This document shows, one piece after another, positions 53,951 through 62,623 of a stretch of 64,000 bases of DNA. The notes beneath the pieces are model-generated. The model ran no database searches and was not told the origin of the DNA. It saw only the letters and a list, made by a program, of their open reading frames with translations. Where the stretch lies: assembly GCF_000720185.1 (NCBI RefSeq), contig NZ_JOIY01000071.1:17008-81007 (forward strand), written 5' to 3'. The DNA comes from Streptomyces sp. NRRL S-340 (GTDB taxonomy: Bacteria > Actinomycetota > Actinomycetes > Streptomycetales > Streptomycetaceae). Each line of letters starts with the position of its first letter. The stretch's first letter is position 1. A program made the position numbers and the translations under genes.

Positions 53951-54173
53951 GAGGAGGCCGCCGAAGCCGTGCCCGGGGGCCCGGACGCGGCCGGCGTGGA
54001 GGTCGACCTTTCGCGGACGGAACGCCGAAGCCGAGCGATGCGCACCGCAGGGATCACCGCCCGTCCATGAGACCGGCCCCCGAGAGCACCCCGCTACGGC
54101 GGCAAGCGGTGCCGGGGCGCGGACCGCCGCGCGGTGGTGCGCGGACGTGCCCCCGCGGCGTCCTCCGTGCGGG

Positions 54174-54629
54174 TCAGTGCGCCCGGTCATGGTCCTGGCG
54201 GACCACCACGACCGGACAGGCCGCGTGCTGGGCGCAACGCTGGCTGACCGAACCCAGCATCGCCCGGCGGAAGGCGCCACGTCCGCGACTGCCGACGACG
54301 AGGACCTCCGCGCCCTGCGACGCGCGGATGAGCACCTCGGACGGGTCGCCTTCCACTAGATGCTCCCGCAGGCCGGCCGGGCGCTGCTCATCCGCGAAGA
54401 CGCCGTCGAGTTCTTCGGTGAACCGTTCCCGGGCCTGCTCCAGATCGAATTCAGGATCGATCGCCGGTCCCGTCCAGCCGACGTCCGACGGCGTGTCCCA
54501 GGCGTGGACCGTCTCCACGACACCGCCCACCAGACGCGCGTAGCGCACCGCCCAGCGCAGTGCGGCGTAGGACGACGGCGAACCGTCCACACCCACGACC
54601 ACCCGCGGCTCAGGTTCCGAGGACTGCAT
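54174..54629 (-). CDS. Universal stress protein, single domain
   Basis: 151 residues: VVVGVDGSPSSYAALRWAVR at the start, then LVEGDPSEVLIRASQGAEVL and the ATP-loop GSRGRGAFRRAMLGSVSQ (G-2x-G-9x-G-S form), closing CPVVVVRQDH. An ATP-binding USP. GAGGTGATC precedes ATG 54629. A GGGACC-n3-GGCCCC site lies 139 bp upstream, consistent with DevR-type control. Confidence 0.95.
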   Translation of the reverse strand: MQSSEPEPRVVVGVDGSPSSYAALRWAVRYARLVGGVVETVHAWDTPSDVGWTGPAIDPEFDLEQARERFTEELDGVFADEQRPAGLREHLVEGDPSEVLIRASQGAEVLVVGSRGRGAFRRAMLGSVSQRCAQHAACPVVVVRQDHDRAH

Positions 54630-54767
54630 GATCACCTCACTGGAACGTCGATGTGCCATGTCTCCACGCTGCCGGGCGGAGCAGAACCCTGCCAGCCGGC
54701 CGCGCCCGTCCCCGCCCGCACCTGGGCGCCGTCCTTCCTGTGCGGGCGGGTCGATCGACGCGAACCG

Positions 54768-54782
54768 GGGACCTGCGGCCCC
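54768..54782. promoter_or_regulatory. Candidate DevR/OsdR-type box
   Basis: GGGACCTGCGGCCCC, upstream of the USP gene at 54174-54629 (minus strand). Same arms as the site at 44432. Confidence 0.4.
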
Positions 54783-54876
54783 TGCCCGCCCGGTGGGTGG
54801 GCAGCGCATGCTCTGCAGGGAGAACATGCAGGAGGTGGAGGGCATGTCCCGCACCCTCGCCGTCGGCCTCGACGGA

Positions 54877-55122
54877 TCATCCGGGAGCTGACGTCCGTAC
54901 CGACGGAGCCGAGGAGGAACCGAACCCCAGTTCCGGTTGCCACGGCACGTGCAGCTTGCGTACGACGGCCAGGTCGAGCGGCGCGCCCAGGCGGCGGGCC
55001 ACTGCGGACGCCACCCGGACACCTCCGCGTGGAACTCCCAGTACCACGGCGTCCGGGCCGCGCAGGCGGCCCAGGTGCGAGGCCAGATACCGTCCCGCGT
55101 CCGCGCGGTTCTCGTAACGCAT
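54877..55122 (-). pseudogene. N-terminal fragment of a phosphoribosyltransferase
   Basis: 81 residues: MRYENRADAGRYLASHLGRL, GPDAVVLGVPRGGVRVASAV, VVRKLHVPWQPELGFG, the opening of the PRTase-like proteins common in stress islands. It then ends abruptly (SSSAPSVRTSAPG) before the PRPP-binding loop, so no activity is expected. The 3' junction abuts the USP promoter region. Confidence 0.7.
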
Positions 55123-55198
55123 GGGCCACCTCCAGACGTAGGTCCGGGCCTGGCGGCGACCGGCGCACCAGACGGTCAACCAGGCCCTGAACACCGGA

Positions 55199-55522
55199 GT
55201 GTCCGATCGCGTGTACGAGCACCAAGCCGCCGAAGCTCTGGAGGCGGCACTGCGGGACCTCCCGCCCGAGGTTGAGGTACGACGCCGCCTCGTGGACGGA
55301 CCGGCCCGGCGCGCGCTCCTGGACGCCGCGTGCGAAGCCGATCTGCTCGTGGTCGGAGCCTGCCGTCGTCCGGGACACTTCGGGCTCCAGCTCGGCCGGC
55401 TCTCCCACACCGTCCTGCACCACTCGCCCTGTCCGGTCGCCGTGGTCCCCGTCGCGGTCACCGATGACCGGGCACAGACCCGCTTCGCCGAGGAGAGACG
55501 TCACGGCTACCAGGGCGGCTGA
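55199..55522 (+). pseudogene. C-terminal fragment of a universal stress protein
   Basis: 107 residues corresponding to the second half of a USP: EALEAALRDLPPEVEVRRRL, ADLLVVGACRRPGHFGLQLG, HTVLHHSPCPVAVVPVAVTD. The nucleotide-binding N-terminal strand (VVGVDGS) is missing. It is divergent from the phosphoribosyltransferase fragment, 76 bp away, so one rearrangement probably cut both genes. Confidence 0.7.
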
Positions 55523-55996
55523 TGGGGACGGCCGTGTCCACAGCCGGCCGGTACCGCCAACTCGATGCAACCCCGGAATCTCAGGGCGGCGACCGCTCCG
55601 GCCGGAGGACGGGACGCAACGAATCACCTGGCGGCCGGACGAGGAGAGGCGCCGTCGCCACGCTGGCGCCGGACCCGGGCTCCTGCCGGAGGGCCGCCCT
55701 GCGGGCCTGGCCGTCGAGGGAGCGGCGCCGGTGCGACCCGGCCACGGCACGGTCACCCCAGACGCCTCCCGCGCCCACCGCGCCGAAGCCAGACCTGCAC
55801 GCCACCGGACCGGATCAAGGTGACTGTGTCATCCCACCACTGTGACGCGGGGACGAGTCATCGCCGCCTTCGGCCGATCGGCCCTGTGAACTCCATGGGC
55901 CCGTGCGGACCCCCGCCCGATCGGCGGAGGATGGGGCACACGAACCGGGAACCCGCGGCCCGCCCGGCCTCTGCACCGACACGGAAAGGAATCCGG
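55523..55996. promoter_or_regulatory. Upstream region of the phosphoketolase gene
   Basis: About 470 bp; the open frame continuing from the phosphoketolase has no coding character. Contains the perfect palindrome GGCCGATCGGCC (55872-55883), 113 bp before the start, a possible regulator site, and GAAAGGA just before the ATG. Confidence 0.45.
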
Positions 55997-58381
55997 ATGT
56001 CCGTCGACACGCGGCAGGCGCACGCCCCTCTGGCGGAGGACGAGCTGAGGTCGCTGGACGCCCACTGGCGTGCCGCGAACTACCTCTCCGTCGGCCAGAT
56101 CTACCTCCTGGCCAACCCGCTGCTGACCGAGCCGCTGCGCCCGGAGCACGTCAAACCGCGGCTGCTCGGCCACTGGGGCACCTCACCCGGGCTCAACCTC
56201 GTCCACACCCACCTCAACCGCCTCATCCGCGCGCGGGACCTGGACGCGTTGTGCATCTGGGGGCCCGGTCACGGCGGACCCGCCGTGCTGGCCAACTCCT
56301 GGCTGGAGGGCACGTACACGCAGACGTACCCGGACGTCACCCGGGACGCGGCCGGCATGGAGCGGCTGTTCCGGCAGTTCTCCTTCCCCGGCGGGGTGCC
56401 CAGCCACGTCGCACCCGAGACACCGGGCTCGATCCACGAGGGCGGCGAACTCGGCTACTCCCTCTCGCACGCCTACGGCGCCGCCCTCGACAACCCCGGT
56501 CTGCTGGTGGCATGCGTGATCGGCGACGGCGAGGCGGAGACCGGACCGCTGGCGGCGTCCTGGCATTCAAACAAGTTCCTCGACCCGGTCGACGACGGAG
56601 CGGTGCTGCCGATCCTCCACCTCAACGGCTACAAGATCGCCAACCCGGCGCTGCTCGCCCGGCTGCCGGAGGCCGAACTCGACGACCTCCTGAGGGGTTA
56701 CGGCCACGACCCGATCCACGTCACCGGTGACGAACCCGCCGCCGTCCACCAGGCACTGGCCGCCGCTCTGGACACCGCCGTCGACCGGATCACCGCCATC
56801 CAGCGCGCCGCCCGTAAGGAGGGCGCCATCGAGCGGCCCCGCTGGCCGGTGATCGTCCTGCGCACCCCCAAGGGCTGGACCGGACCCGCCCAGGTCGACG
56901 GCCTGCCGATGGAAGGCACCTGGCGCTCCCACCAGGTTCCCCTGACCGCCGTACGGGACGACCCCGCGCGTCTGCGGCAGCTGGAGGAGTGGCTGCGCTC
57001 GTACCGTCCGCAGGAACTGTTCGACGAGCACGGCAGGCCCCGCGCGGACGTACTGGCCTGCATCCCGGCAGGCTGTCGACGGCTCGGAGCGACCCCCCAC
57101 GCCAACGGCGGAGTGCTGCTGCGCGAACTGCCCCTGCCGCCGCTGGAGAAACACGCCGTCGAGGTCGACAAGCCCGGCGCGACGGTGCACGAACCCACCC
57201 GCGTCCTCGGCGACATGCTCCGAGACGTCATGGCCGCGACCGCCGACCGGCGCGACTTCCGCCTCGTCGGCCCCGACGAGACCGCCTCCAACCGCCTCCA
57301 GGCCGTCTACGAGGCCAGCGGCAAAGCATGGCAGGCGCGGACCCTGGACGTGGACGAACACCTCGACCGGCACGGCCGGGTCATGGAGATCCTGTCCGAA
57401 CACACCTGCCAGGGCTGGCTGGAGGGCTACCTCCTCACCGGCCGACACGGACTGTTCTCCTGCTACGAGGCGTTCGCGCACATCGTCGACTCGATGGTCA
57501 ACCAGCACATCAAGTGGCTGCGCACCACCCGCCGCCTCCCCTGGCGCGCTCCCATCGCCTCCCTCAACTACCTGCTCACCTCGCACGTGTGGCGCCAGGA
57601 CCACAACGGCTTCTCCCACCAGGACCCGGGTTTCGTCGACCACATCCTCAACAAGAGCCCGGAGGCGGTCCGGGTCTACTTCCCGCCGGACGCCAACACC
57701 CTGCTGTCGGTGGCCGACCACGCCCTGCGCAGCCGCGACTACGTCAACGTGATCGTCGCAGGCAAACAGCCCTGCTTCGACTGGCTGACCATGGACCAGG
57801 CCAAGGTGCACTGCGCCCGCGGAGCCGGTGTCTGGGGCTGGGCGGGCACCGAGGACGGCACCCGCGAACCCGACGTCGTCCTCGCCTGCGCGGGCGACGT
57901 ACCCACCCAGGAGGTGCTGGCCGCCGCCCAGTTGCTCCGCCGCCACCTGCCCGAGCTGGCCGTGCGCGTGGTCAACGTCGTGGACATCGCCCGGCTGCTG
58001 CCCCGCGAGGAACACCCCCACGGCATGACCGACTTCGAGTACGACGGCCTGTTCACCGCGGACAAGCCGGTGATCTTCGCCTACCACGGCTACCCCTGGC
58101 TGATCCACCGCCTGGCCTACCGCCGCACCGGCCACCGGCACCTGCACGTGCGCGGCTACAAGGAGATCGGCACCACGACCACCCCGTTCGACATGGTGGT
58201 CGGCAACGACCTGGACCGCTACCGCCTCGTCATGGACGTCATCGACCGAGTCCCCGGTCTCGCCGTGCGCGCCGCAGCCGTACGCCAGCACATGGAGGAC
58301 GTACGGCTGCGCCACCACGCCTGGATCCGCGAGCACGGCGTCGACCTGCCAGAAGTCACGGAGTGGACTTGGGACACCTGA
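55997..58381 (+). CDS. xfp: Xylulose-5-phosphate/fructose-6-phosphate phosphoketolase
   Basis: Thiamine-diphosphate enzyme splitting xylulose-5-P or fructose-6-P with phosphate into acetyl-P and a shorter sugar phosphate. 794 residues, normal length. N-terminal [15 protein letters not shown] and [30 protein letters not shown], ThDP/Mg motif [20 protein letters not shown], and C-terminal [43 protein letters not shown] 55997 after GAAAGGA. In Streptomyces stress islands it supports ATP formation from acetyl-P when respiration is limited (inference). The frame extends 144 codons upstream without support. Confidence 0.97.
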   Translation: MSVDTRQAHAPLAEDELRSLDAHWRAANYLSVGQIYLLANPLLTEPLRPEHVKPRLLGHWGTSPGLNLVHTHLNRLIRARDLDALCIWGPGHGGPAVLANSWLEGTYTQTYPDVTRDAAGMERLFRQFSFPGGVPSHVAPETPGSIHEGGELGYSLSHAYGAALDNPGLLVACVIGDGEAETGPLAASWHSNKFLDPVDDGAVLPILHLNGYKIANPALLARLPEAELDDLLRGYGHDPIHVTGDEPAAVHQALAAALDTAVDRITAIQRAARKEGAIERPRWPVIVLRTPKGWTGPAQVDGLPMEGTWRSHQVPLTAVRDDPARLRQLEEWLRSYRPQELFDEHGRPRADVLACIPAGCRRLGATPHANGGVLLRELPLPPLEKHAVEVDKPGATVHEPTRVLGDMLRDVMAATADRRDFRLVGPDETASNRLQAVYEASGKAWQARTLDVDEHLDRHGRVMEILSEHTCQGWLEGYLLTGRHGLFSCYEAFAHIVDSMVNQHIKWLRTTRRLPWRAPIASLNYLLTSHVWRQDHNGFSHQDPGFVDHILNKSPEAVRVYFPPDANTLLSVADHALRSRDYVNVIVAGKQPCFDWLTMDQAKVHCARGAGVWGWAGTEDGTREPDVVLACAGDVPTQEVLAAAQLLRRHLPELAVRVVNVVDIARLLPREEHPHGMTDFEYDGLFTADKPVIFAYHGYPWLIHRLAYRRTGHRHLHVRGYKEIGTTTTPFDMVVGNDLDRYRLVMDVIDRVPGLAVRAAAVRQHMEDVRLRHHAWIREHGVDLPEVTEWTWDT

Positions 58382-58744
58382 TCGGACCTGACGGAGCGCG
58401 TTGCGCCGAGCACCGGCCCCGCCGCCGTCCAGTTCCTCGGACGAATCGCCCTGTACTGGGAGCAGCCCGATCCGTGACACCGCAGCAGGTTCTACGGGCG
58501 CGATGGGCGGTACACGTGGCACGAGAGCTGCCGTCTGCCGCGGATCGGTTACGCCGGAGAAAGAGGCTGGCTACAAGAGGGGCGACGCCGGCCCCCGGAC
58601 ATCGCCGTCACCTGCTCGACCCATCCTGCCCCCAGCGAACTGACTGAGCCTCTGGTTGCCTCCCCTGCGGGCGCGTACGGAGTCGGACAGGATCCGCCAA
58701 GAGGAACCGCCATGACGGCCCAGCCCGATTACGACCAAGCCGTC
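58382..58744. other. Intergenic stretch after the phosphoketolase gene
   Basis: No supported gene. Transition from the stress island to the element-rich end of the window. Confidence 0.4.
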
Positions 58745-59060
58745 CCGCAGCCGTCCATCTGGACAGTGCGACCTGGACAGCGCTGCAACGCTGCCAGGAG
58801 CACCGGCGCCGACTCAGTACGGACAACCCCCACCTGCCCGTCACCCGGTTCACCCGCACCCATCACGGACCTGCCGGCGCCGCCCACATCCGCGACAGCC
58901 TCGCGCCCGCTGGCCTCCTGCCGCGCATCCTGCGCTCCACCCGTCTGCTCGCTCTCGCAGACGAACTCCACTCAAGATCCTCACCATCTTCTTGGGGATG
59001 TCCTACGCAGGTCTCGCCCACAACCGGCCCACCCCAACTCTCACCAAGTCGACATAATTA
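58745..59060 (+). pseudogene. Probable relic of a tyrosine recombinase/integrase
   Basis: One frame reads WTALQRCQEHRRRLSTDNPH, LPVTRFTRTHHGPAGAAHIR, LLPRILRSTRLLALADEL; the next frame continues LKILTIFLGMSYAGLAHNRP after a one-base slip at about 58967-58972. The pattern (NPHL-VT/SR, later LxxLADxLD-LG) resembles the C-terminal part of actinobacterial site-specific recombinases, but the catalytic R-H-R-Y set cannot be placed. Call is tentative. Confidence 0.35.
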
Positions 59061-59209
59061 CGCAGACTGAATCACGAGCTTGCGAAAGTTGAATACACTC
59101 GAGAAGAGTCCGCGCCCAACTCCGTTTCCATGCAGGTCGTTTTGCTGTGAGGTATCCTCGAACACTGGGCGCAGAAGCGCCTGCCCGGCACCGCCCCAGC
59201 CTTAACCTT

Positions 59210-59314
59210 AGCCAGACCCAGGATTTCGCGGAGCGAATTCCTGTATGTCGAATTGCGGAGCAATTCGAGTCGCGGACAACGGAGTTGTCCGCACCGGACG
59301 GCGGAGCCGACCGG
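59210..59314. repeat. Hairpin array, copy 1: four GGA-loop palindromes
   Basis: Four consecutive inverted repeats share a GGA loop. These are CAGGATTTCGC/GCGAATTCCTG (59219-59243, one mismatch), CGAATTGC/GCAATTCG (59249-59267, perfect), GCGGACAAC/GTTGTCCGC (59272-59292, perfect) and CCGGACGGC/GCCGACCGG (59294-59314, one mismatch). The 98 bp 59210-59307 matches 63903-64000 in direct orientation without gaps and with 9 differences. GNA-loop hairpins in tandem are the building plan of Streptomyces telomeres. Confidence 0.9.
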
Positions 59315-59579
59315 TGGGCCACGCGGAGCAATTCCTGTTCCGCCGCGTATGTCGTTGACAGGTGTAGATGATTATTGGGTGGTGCTGTGACCTGCGGGTG
59401 TTCAGGTAGATCGAGTGGCCGGGATGGGTATCTGCTCAGGATTCCTGGTCAAGTGATGATGACTGCCCTGGCTGGACAGGCCTGTGACCTGCGGGGTTTG
59501 TGTGTTGCTGGTCGGGTGTGCAGATGGGTTGGATGGGTGTGCATCTTCGCTGGTCCTGGGGAGGTGGGGGGAGCGGGCG
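59315..59579. other. Unassigned stretch between hairpin array and SMI1 gene
   Basis: No supported gene. G/T-rich on the plus strand (59360-59580), unlike neighbouring DNA. A further GCGGAGC lacks pairing arms at 59322-59328. Confidence 0.35.
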
Positions 59580-60173
59580 CTACTCGGTTTTCCACCATCC
59601 TTGCTGGGTGTGCCAGTCCCTTGCCCAGCTCAGGAAGTCGCCGCCTGCCTGCTGGGAGGGGGTGTCATCGGCATATGGTGCGGCGCAGCCGTCGCGTAGC
59701 CACCACACCTGGCCGCGTTGTGGGCCGGTCACGACCAATGTCCAGTACTGCCCCGGCTGGTCGCTGCCCAGGAGTACCGAGCCGTGGGTGTAGGTCTGGT
59801 GCAGCAGCGATGAGTGGAGGCTGTGGTCGTAGTAGTCGTACTCCCACTGCCATTCCTCTGTCAGCGGGAAAGGCTCTTTGAACGGCCGTGGTGCGGTGGC
59901 GTCGAAGGGGTCCGGGCTCATCCAGTACTCCGCTTCCCACACGGCCCAGTTTGGCGGCTTGGCGCCCACCGGCAGCAGACCTCCCGCGTCCGGCGGGCCG
60001 TCGTCGGTGCCGTTCGCGATCTCGGCCACGAAGGTGCGATACGGCTCCGGCAGCACCACACCGTGGCCTTCTTCCCAGGCGTGAAGCGCTGGCCAGCCCA
60101 AAGGACAGCGCCGGACACCGGCAGGAAAGACTTCCTCCAGGAGGGCTATCGCATCCGACATCGCATCATCCAC
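59580..60173 (-). CDS. SMI1/KNR4-family protein
   Basis: 197 residues of the SUKH/SMI1-KNR4 superfamily: WPALHAWEEGHGVVLPEPYR with the family P-x-Y/FR turn, AEIANGTDDGPPDAGGLLPV, and late GSDQPGQYWTLVVTGPQRGQ VWWLRD (gap added). Such proteins are often immunity factors against toxins, though many are of unknown role. No toxin gene adjoins. GTG start at 60173. It lies inside the segment bounded by the two hairpin arrays, downstream of tniQ on the same strand, so it is a candidate cargo gene. Confidence 0.88.
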   Translation of the reverse strand: MDDAMSDAIALLEEVFPAGVRRCPLGWPALHAWEEGHGVVLPEPYRTFVAEIANGTDDGPPDAGGLLPVGAKPPNWAVWEAEYWMSPDPFDATAPRPFKEPFPLTEEWQWEYDYYDHSLHSSLLHQTYTHGSVLLGSDQPGQYWTLVVTGPQRGQVWWLRDGCAAPYADDTPSQQAGGDFLSWARDWHTQQGWWKTE

Positions 60174-60252
60174 GCCCTACAGGTATCACCGACCGCCGAT
60201 ACCCTGCCCCGGCCCGCACGGAACGCAGGCGAAGTGCCGAGTTCACGCTGCC

Positions 60253-61308
60253 TCACGCCCTGTGTCGTTTGAGGGCCCAGGTGAGGGCGGGGACGTGCAG
60301 GGGGACCGCGCTCGCGTCGCCTTTTCGGCTCCCCAGCCATCGCTGTAGTTCGCCACGTGTGTGTCGGGCGAGCCAGCGGGCGAGGGGCTCGACCTCGTCG
60401 ACAGGGCCAGCGCCGGTGCGCGTTCGGAGTGCGTCGGCCAGCAGGCCGGCCAAGTGCTGTTCGGACACGGCGTGCTGGCGACCGGCGGCGGCCGTGAGCG
60501 TCTCGGTCAGGGCGAGGGTTTCGGGGTAGGTGACCAGGTCGCGGGCGATGACCCGCCACGGCCGTACCCGGCCCGTATGACCGGCCTGCTCGGCGAGGGC
60601 CGCAAGGCGTCTGTCCCAGGGCACGGCCACGGCACCCGCCGTCAACTCCGGCTCGGTGTAGAGGTGTTGGATGATGCCGCGCGCCCACTCCCACGCCGCG
60701 ACGGCTATGCCACCTTCGTCGGTGAGGTTGTGGTGGCGTCGGTGTGCGACCAGGACGCGGGCGGCTTCCGGTACGCCGAGGTGATCGAGTGGGATCTGGG
60801 ATGGCCCGGTGTAGCCCACCTCACCGCCAACGAGCCAGATGCGATGGGTTCGGCAGACGCACTGGTGCCAGCCCCGGTACTGCCACACCTCCTGTCCGTG
60901 GCTGCGTGGCGCGGTACATCGCAGGCACCCGGCCATGACCGAAGCCGCGGCGTGCGTGGTGGTGGGGGATTGCCAGTGCGCGGCCGGCCCGGTGTGGTGC
61001 CGCAGAGCATCGAGGTCGAGTGGCCAGGCGGGCAGCACGCGTGCCAGGACCTGCTCCTCGATGCGGCTGTAGGCGGCGAGGCGTTCGCGGCCGGCGGCGT
61101 TGAGGTAGAGCTCGGCGCCCGGCCCACCCCGGCCGCTTACCGTGGCGCGGCCTTCTTGCTGAAGGACGGCGCGGAGGTAAGGAGCTGGGGGCAGGTGGTA
61201 GCGGGCTGCGCACCGTGTGATCCACGAAGCGGTCGTCTCGCCTTCGACCGGGGTGGTGCGGATGGCACCCGAGGCCAGGCGGTCTTGGGCGGACGGGGAC
61301 AGGGGCAT
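60253..61308 (-). CDS. tniQ: TniQ-family target-selection protein
   Basis: 351 residues. Start ETTASWITRCAARYHLPP is the TniQ opening. A zinc-binding block is GCLRCTAPRSHG (C128, C131) with HQCVCRTHRIWLVG (C152, H155). In Tn7-like and Tn5053-like transposons TniQ/TnsD chooses or licenses the insertion site and recruits the TnsC/TniB ATPase. It follows the TniB-type gene by 109 bp. The protein looks intact and of normal length for actinobacterial TniQ. Confidence 0.88.
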   Translation of the reverse strand: MPLSPSAQDRLASGAIRTTPVEGETTASWITRCAARYHLPPAPYLRAVLQQEGRATVSGRGGPGAELYLNAAGRERLAAYSRIEEQVLARVLPAWPLDLDALRHHTGPAAHWQSPTTTHAAASVMAGCLRCTAPRSHGQEVWQYRGWHQCVCRTHRIWLVGGEVGYTGPSQIPLDHLGVPEAARVLVAHRRHHNLTDEGGIAVAAWEWARGIIQHLYTEPELTAGAVAVPWDRRLAALAEQAGHTGRVRPWRVIARDLVTYPETLALTETLTAAAGRQHAVSEQHLAGLLADALRTRTGAGPVDEVEPLARWLARHTRGELQRWLGSRKGDASAVPLHVPALTWALKRHRA

Positions 61309-61417
61309 GGCGTGATGGGGTCAGCTTTCACGTGGCCGGTGGGCGAGGGCAGAAGGGGGACGCCCACCGGGCGGCGGGCCAGGAGGAAGACAGGACGAAG
61401 GGCGAGGGCGACGGTGT

Positions 61418-62623
61418 TCAGGCGGCCGTCCGGGAGGGCCCGGAGCCAGCCTGCTCGGCTGGGGGCCGTGTGTCCTGCTCAGCGAGGTGGTCGAGTTGGA
61501 CGGCCTCGAGCTGCTTCTTGGTGATCTTCTCGGTGCCGTCCAGGATCGCGGTGATCGCGGCTTCCCGGATCAGCGCGGACAGGCTGCCGATGCGCCCGCC
61601 GGTGCGCGTGTGCAGGTAGCCAGCCATGCGCCCCAGTGACCCGGCGCGATGCTGCTCAAGGCGTAGCGCGTCTTCCATGCCGTCCAGCAGCCCGCGCCAC
61701 GCGGCCTGCTGCTCCCGAGAGCCGTAGGGCAGGGGAGGGTTGGACAGGAGCTTGAATCGTCCCGCCAGCTGCGCCCCGCGGATTCCGGTCAGCAGGGGTG
61801 AGTCCTCGACGGCGACTCCGGCGTAGACGAAGGTGGCGCCGACGCGTTCGGACAGGTACTTCATCTGGTCGGACGTCTCGGCTCCGGCGCGGGTGCGGGT
61901 GTCCAGGAGGTGGATGTCGTCGACGAGGACCAGGCCGGTGCCCAGATCGCGCAGGGTACCCACGACCGCGTCGGTGATCTGCGCCTGGTTCATCCGCGCC
62001 GCCACCGGCAGGCCCAGGAAGCGGGCGAACTCCGAGACGAGCATCTTCGGGGTGGCGGCCGGTGGCACGGCGACGAACGCCACCGGCAGCCGTCCCTCGT
62101 CGCTCTCACTTCCGCGGCGTCGTCGCTCGGCGAGGTGGAAGGCGCGTCCGAGCTGCTGCAGGGCGGTGGTCTTGCCGGTCGTCGGGGGACCGGACACGAT
62201 CAGTCCGCGCCGCGCGGTTCCGTCATGGCGCCGGTTCAGGATCATCAACCGGCCCTTGGCAGCTTCCCGCTCGGCCATGCTGCGCACCGTCGGGTCGTAC
62301 TCCGCCCGCCCCCTGCCATCCAGTTCCGCACACCCGGTCTCGACCTCACGGATGTGCCGCTCCCACGCCAGCGCCCGCTCCCGCACGGCAGGCTCGAGCC
62401 CCTCCAACGGTCCGCGCGCGGGCAGGCGTTGCCGCGGCGCCCCGCCGATCACCGTGAACTCCTCATCCGCCATCAGATGCGTGGCCAGCACGACCTGGAC
62501 CCCACCGGCTTCGTCCACGAGCCGGCACCGCGCTCCCTCCAGCCCGGCCACGGTGAACTCCCCGCCAGCGAACGGCACTTGACCCCCTACCTGCACCACA
62601 GCACGCTGCTGCGCCCCACTCAT
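61418..62623 (-). CDS. Fusion of TnsB N-terminal domain to TniB/TnsC-type AAA+ ATPase
   Basis: 401 residues. Residues 1-122 (VGGQVPFAGGEFTVAGLEGA, LERHI-like WERHIREVETG, RAEYDPTVRSMAEREAAK) read like the DNA-binding N-terminus of actinobacterial Mu-type transposases (TnsB). From about 124 it is a TniB ATPase: GRLMILNRRHDGTARRGLIV, Walker A GPPTTGKTT (145-153), VPPAATPKMLVSEFARFLGL, Walker B LVLVDDIHLLD (231-241), ATFVYAGVAVEDSPL, HTRTGGRIGSLSALIREAAI. The entire DDE catalytic domain of TnsB and the usual TniB start are missing; the joint is in frame near 62255. ATG 62623 overlaps the TnsA-like stop (ATGA), exactly where tnsB should begin. Confidence 0.8.
   Translation of the reverse strand: MSGAQQRAVVQVGGQVPFAGGEFTVAGLEGARCRLVDEAGGVQVVLATHLMADEEFTVIGGAPRQRLPARGPLEGLEPAVRERALAWERHIREVETGCAELDGRGRAEYDPTVRSMAEREAAKGRLMILNRRHDGTARRGLIVSGPPTTGKTTALQQLGRAFHLAERRRRGSESDEGRLPVAFVAVPPAATPKMLVSEFARFLGLPVAARMNQAQITDAVVGTLRDLGTGLVLVDDIHLLDTRTRAGAETSDQMKYLSERVGATFVYAGVAVEDSPLLTGIRGAQLAGRFKLLSNPPLPYGSREQQAAWRGLLDGMEDALRLEQHRAGSLGRMAGYLHTRTGGRIGSLSALIREAAITAILDGTEKITKKQLEAVQLDHLAEQDTRPPAEQAGSGPSRTAA

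Noticed and set aside
55565..55996. A 938-codon frame that would extend the phosphoketolase by 144 residues
   Set aside because: The extension is Arg/Pro-rich with no family match; phosphoketolases start at the MSVDTRQAH position, where an ATG with a GAAAGGA box is present.
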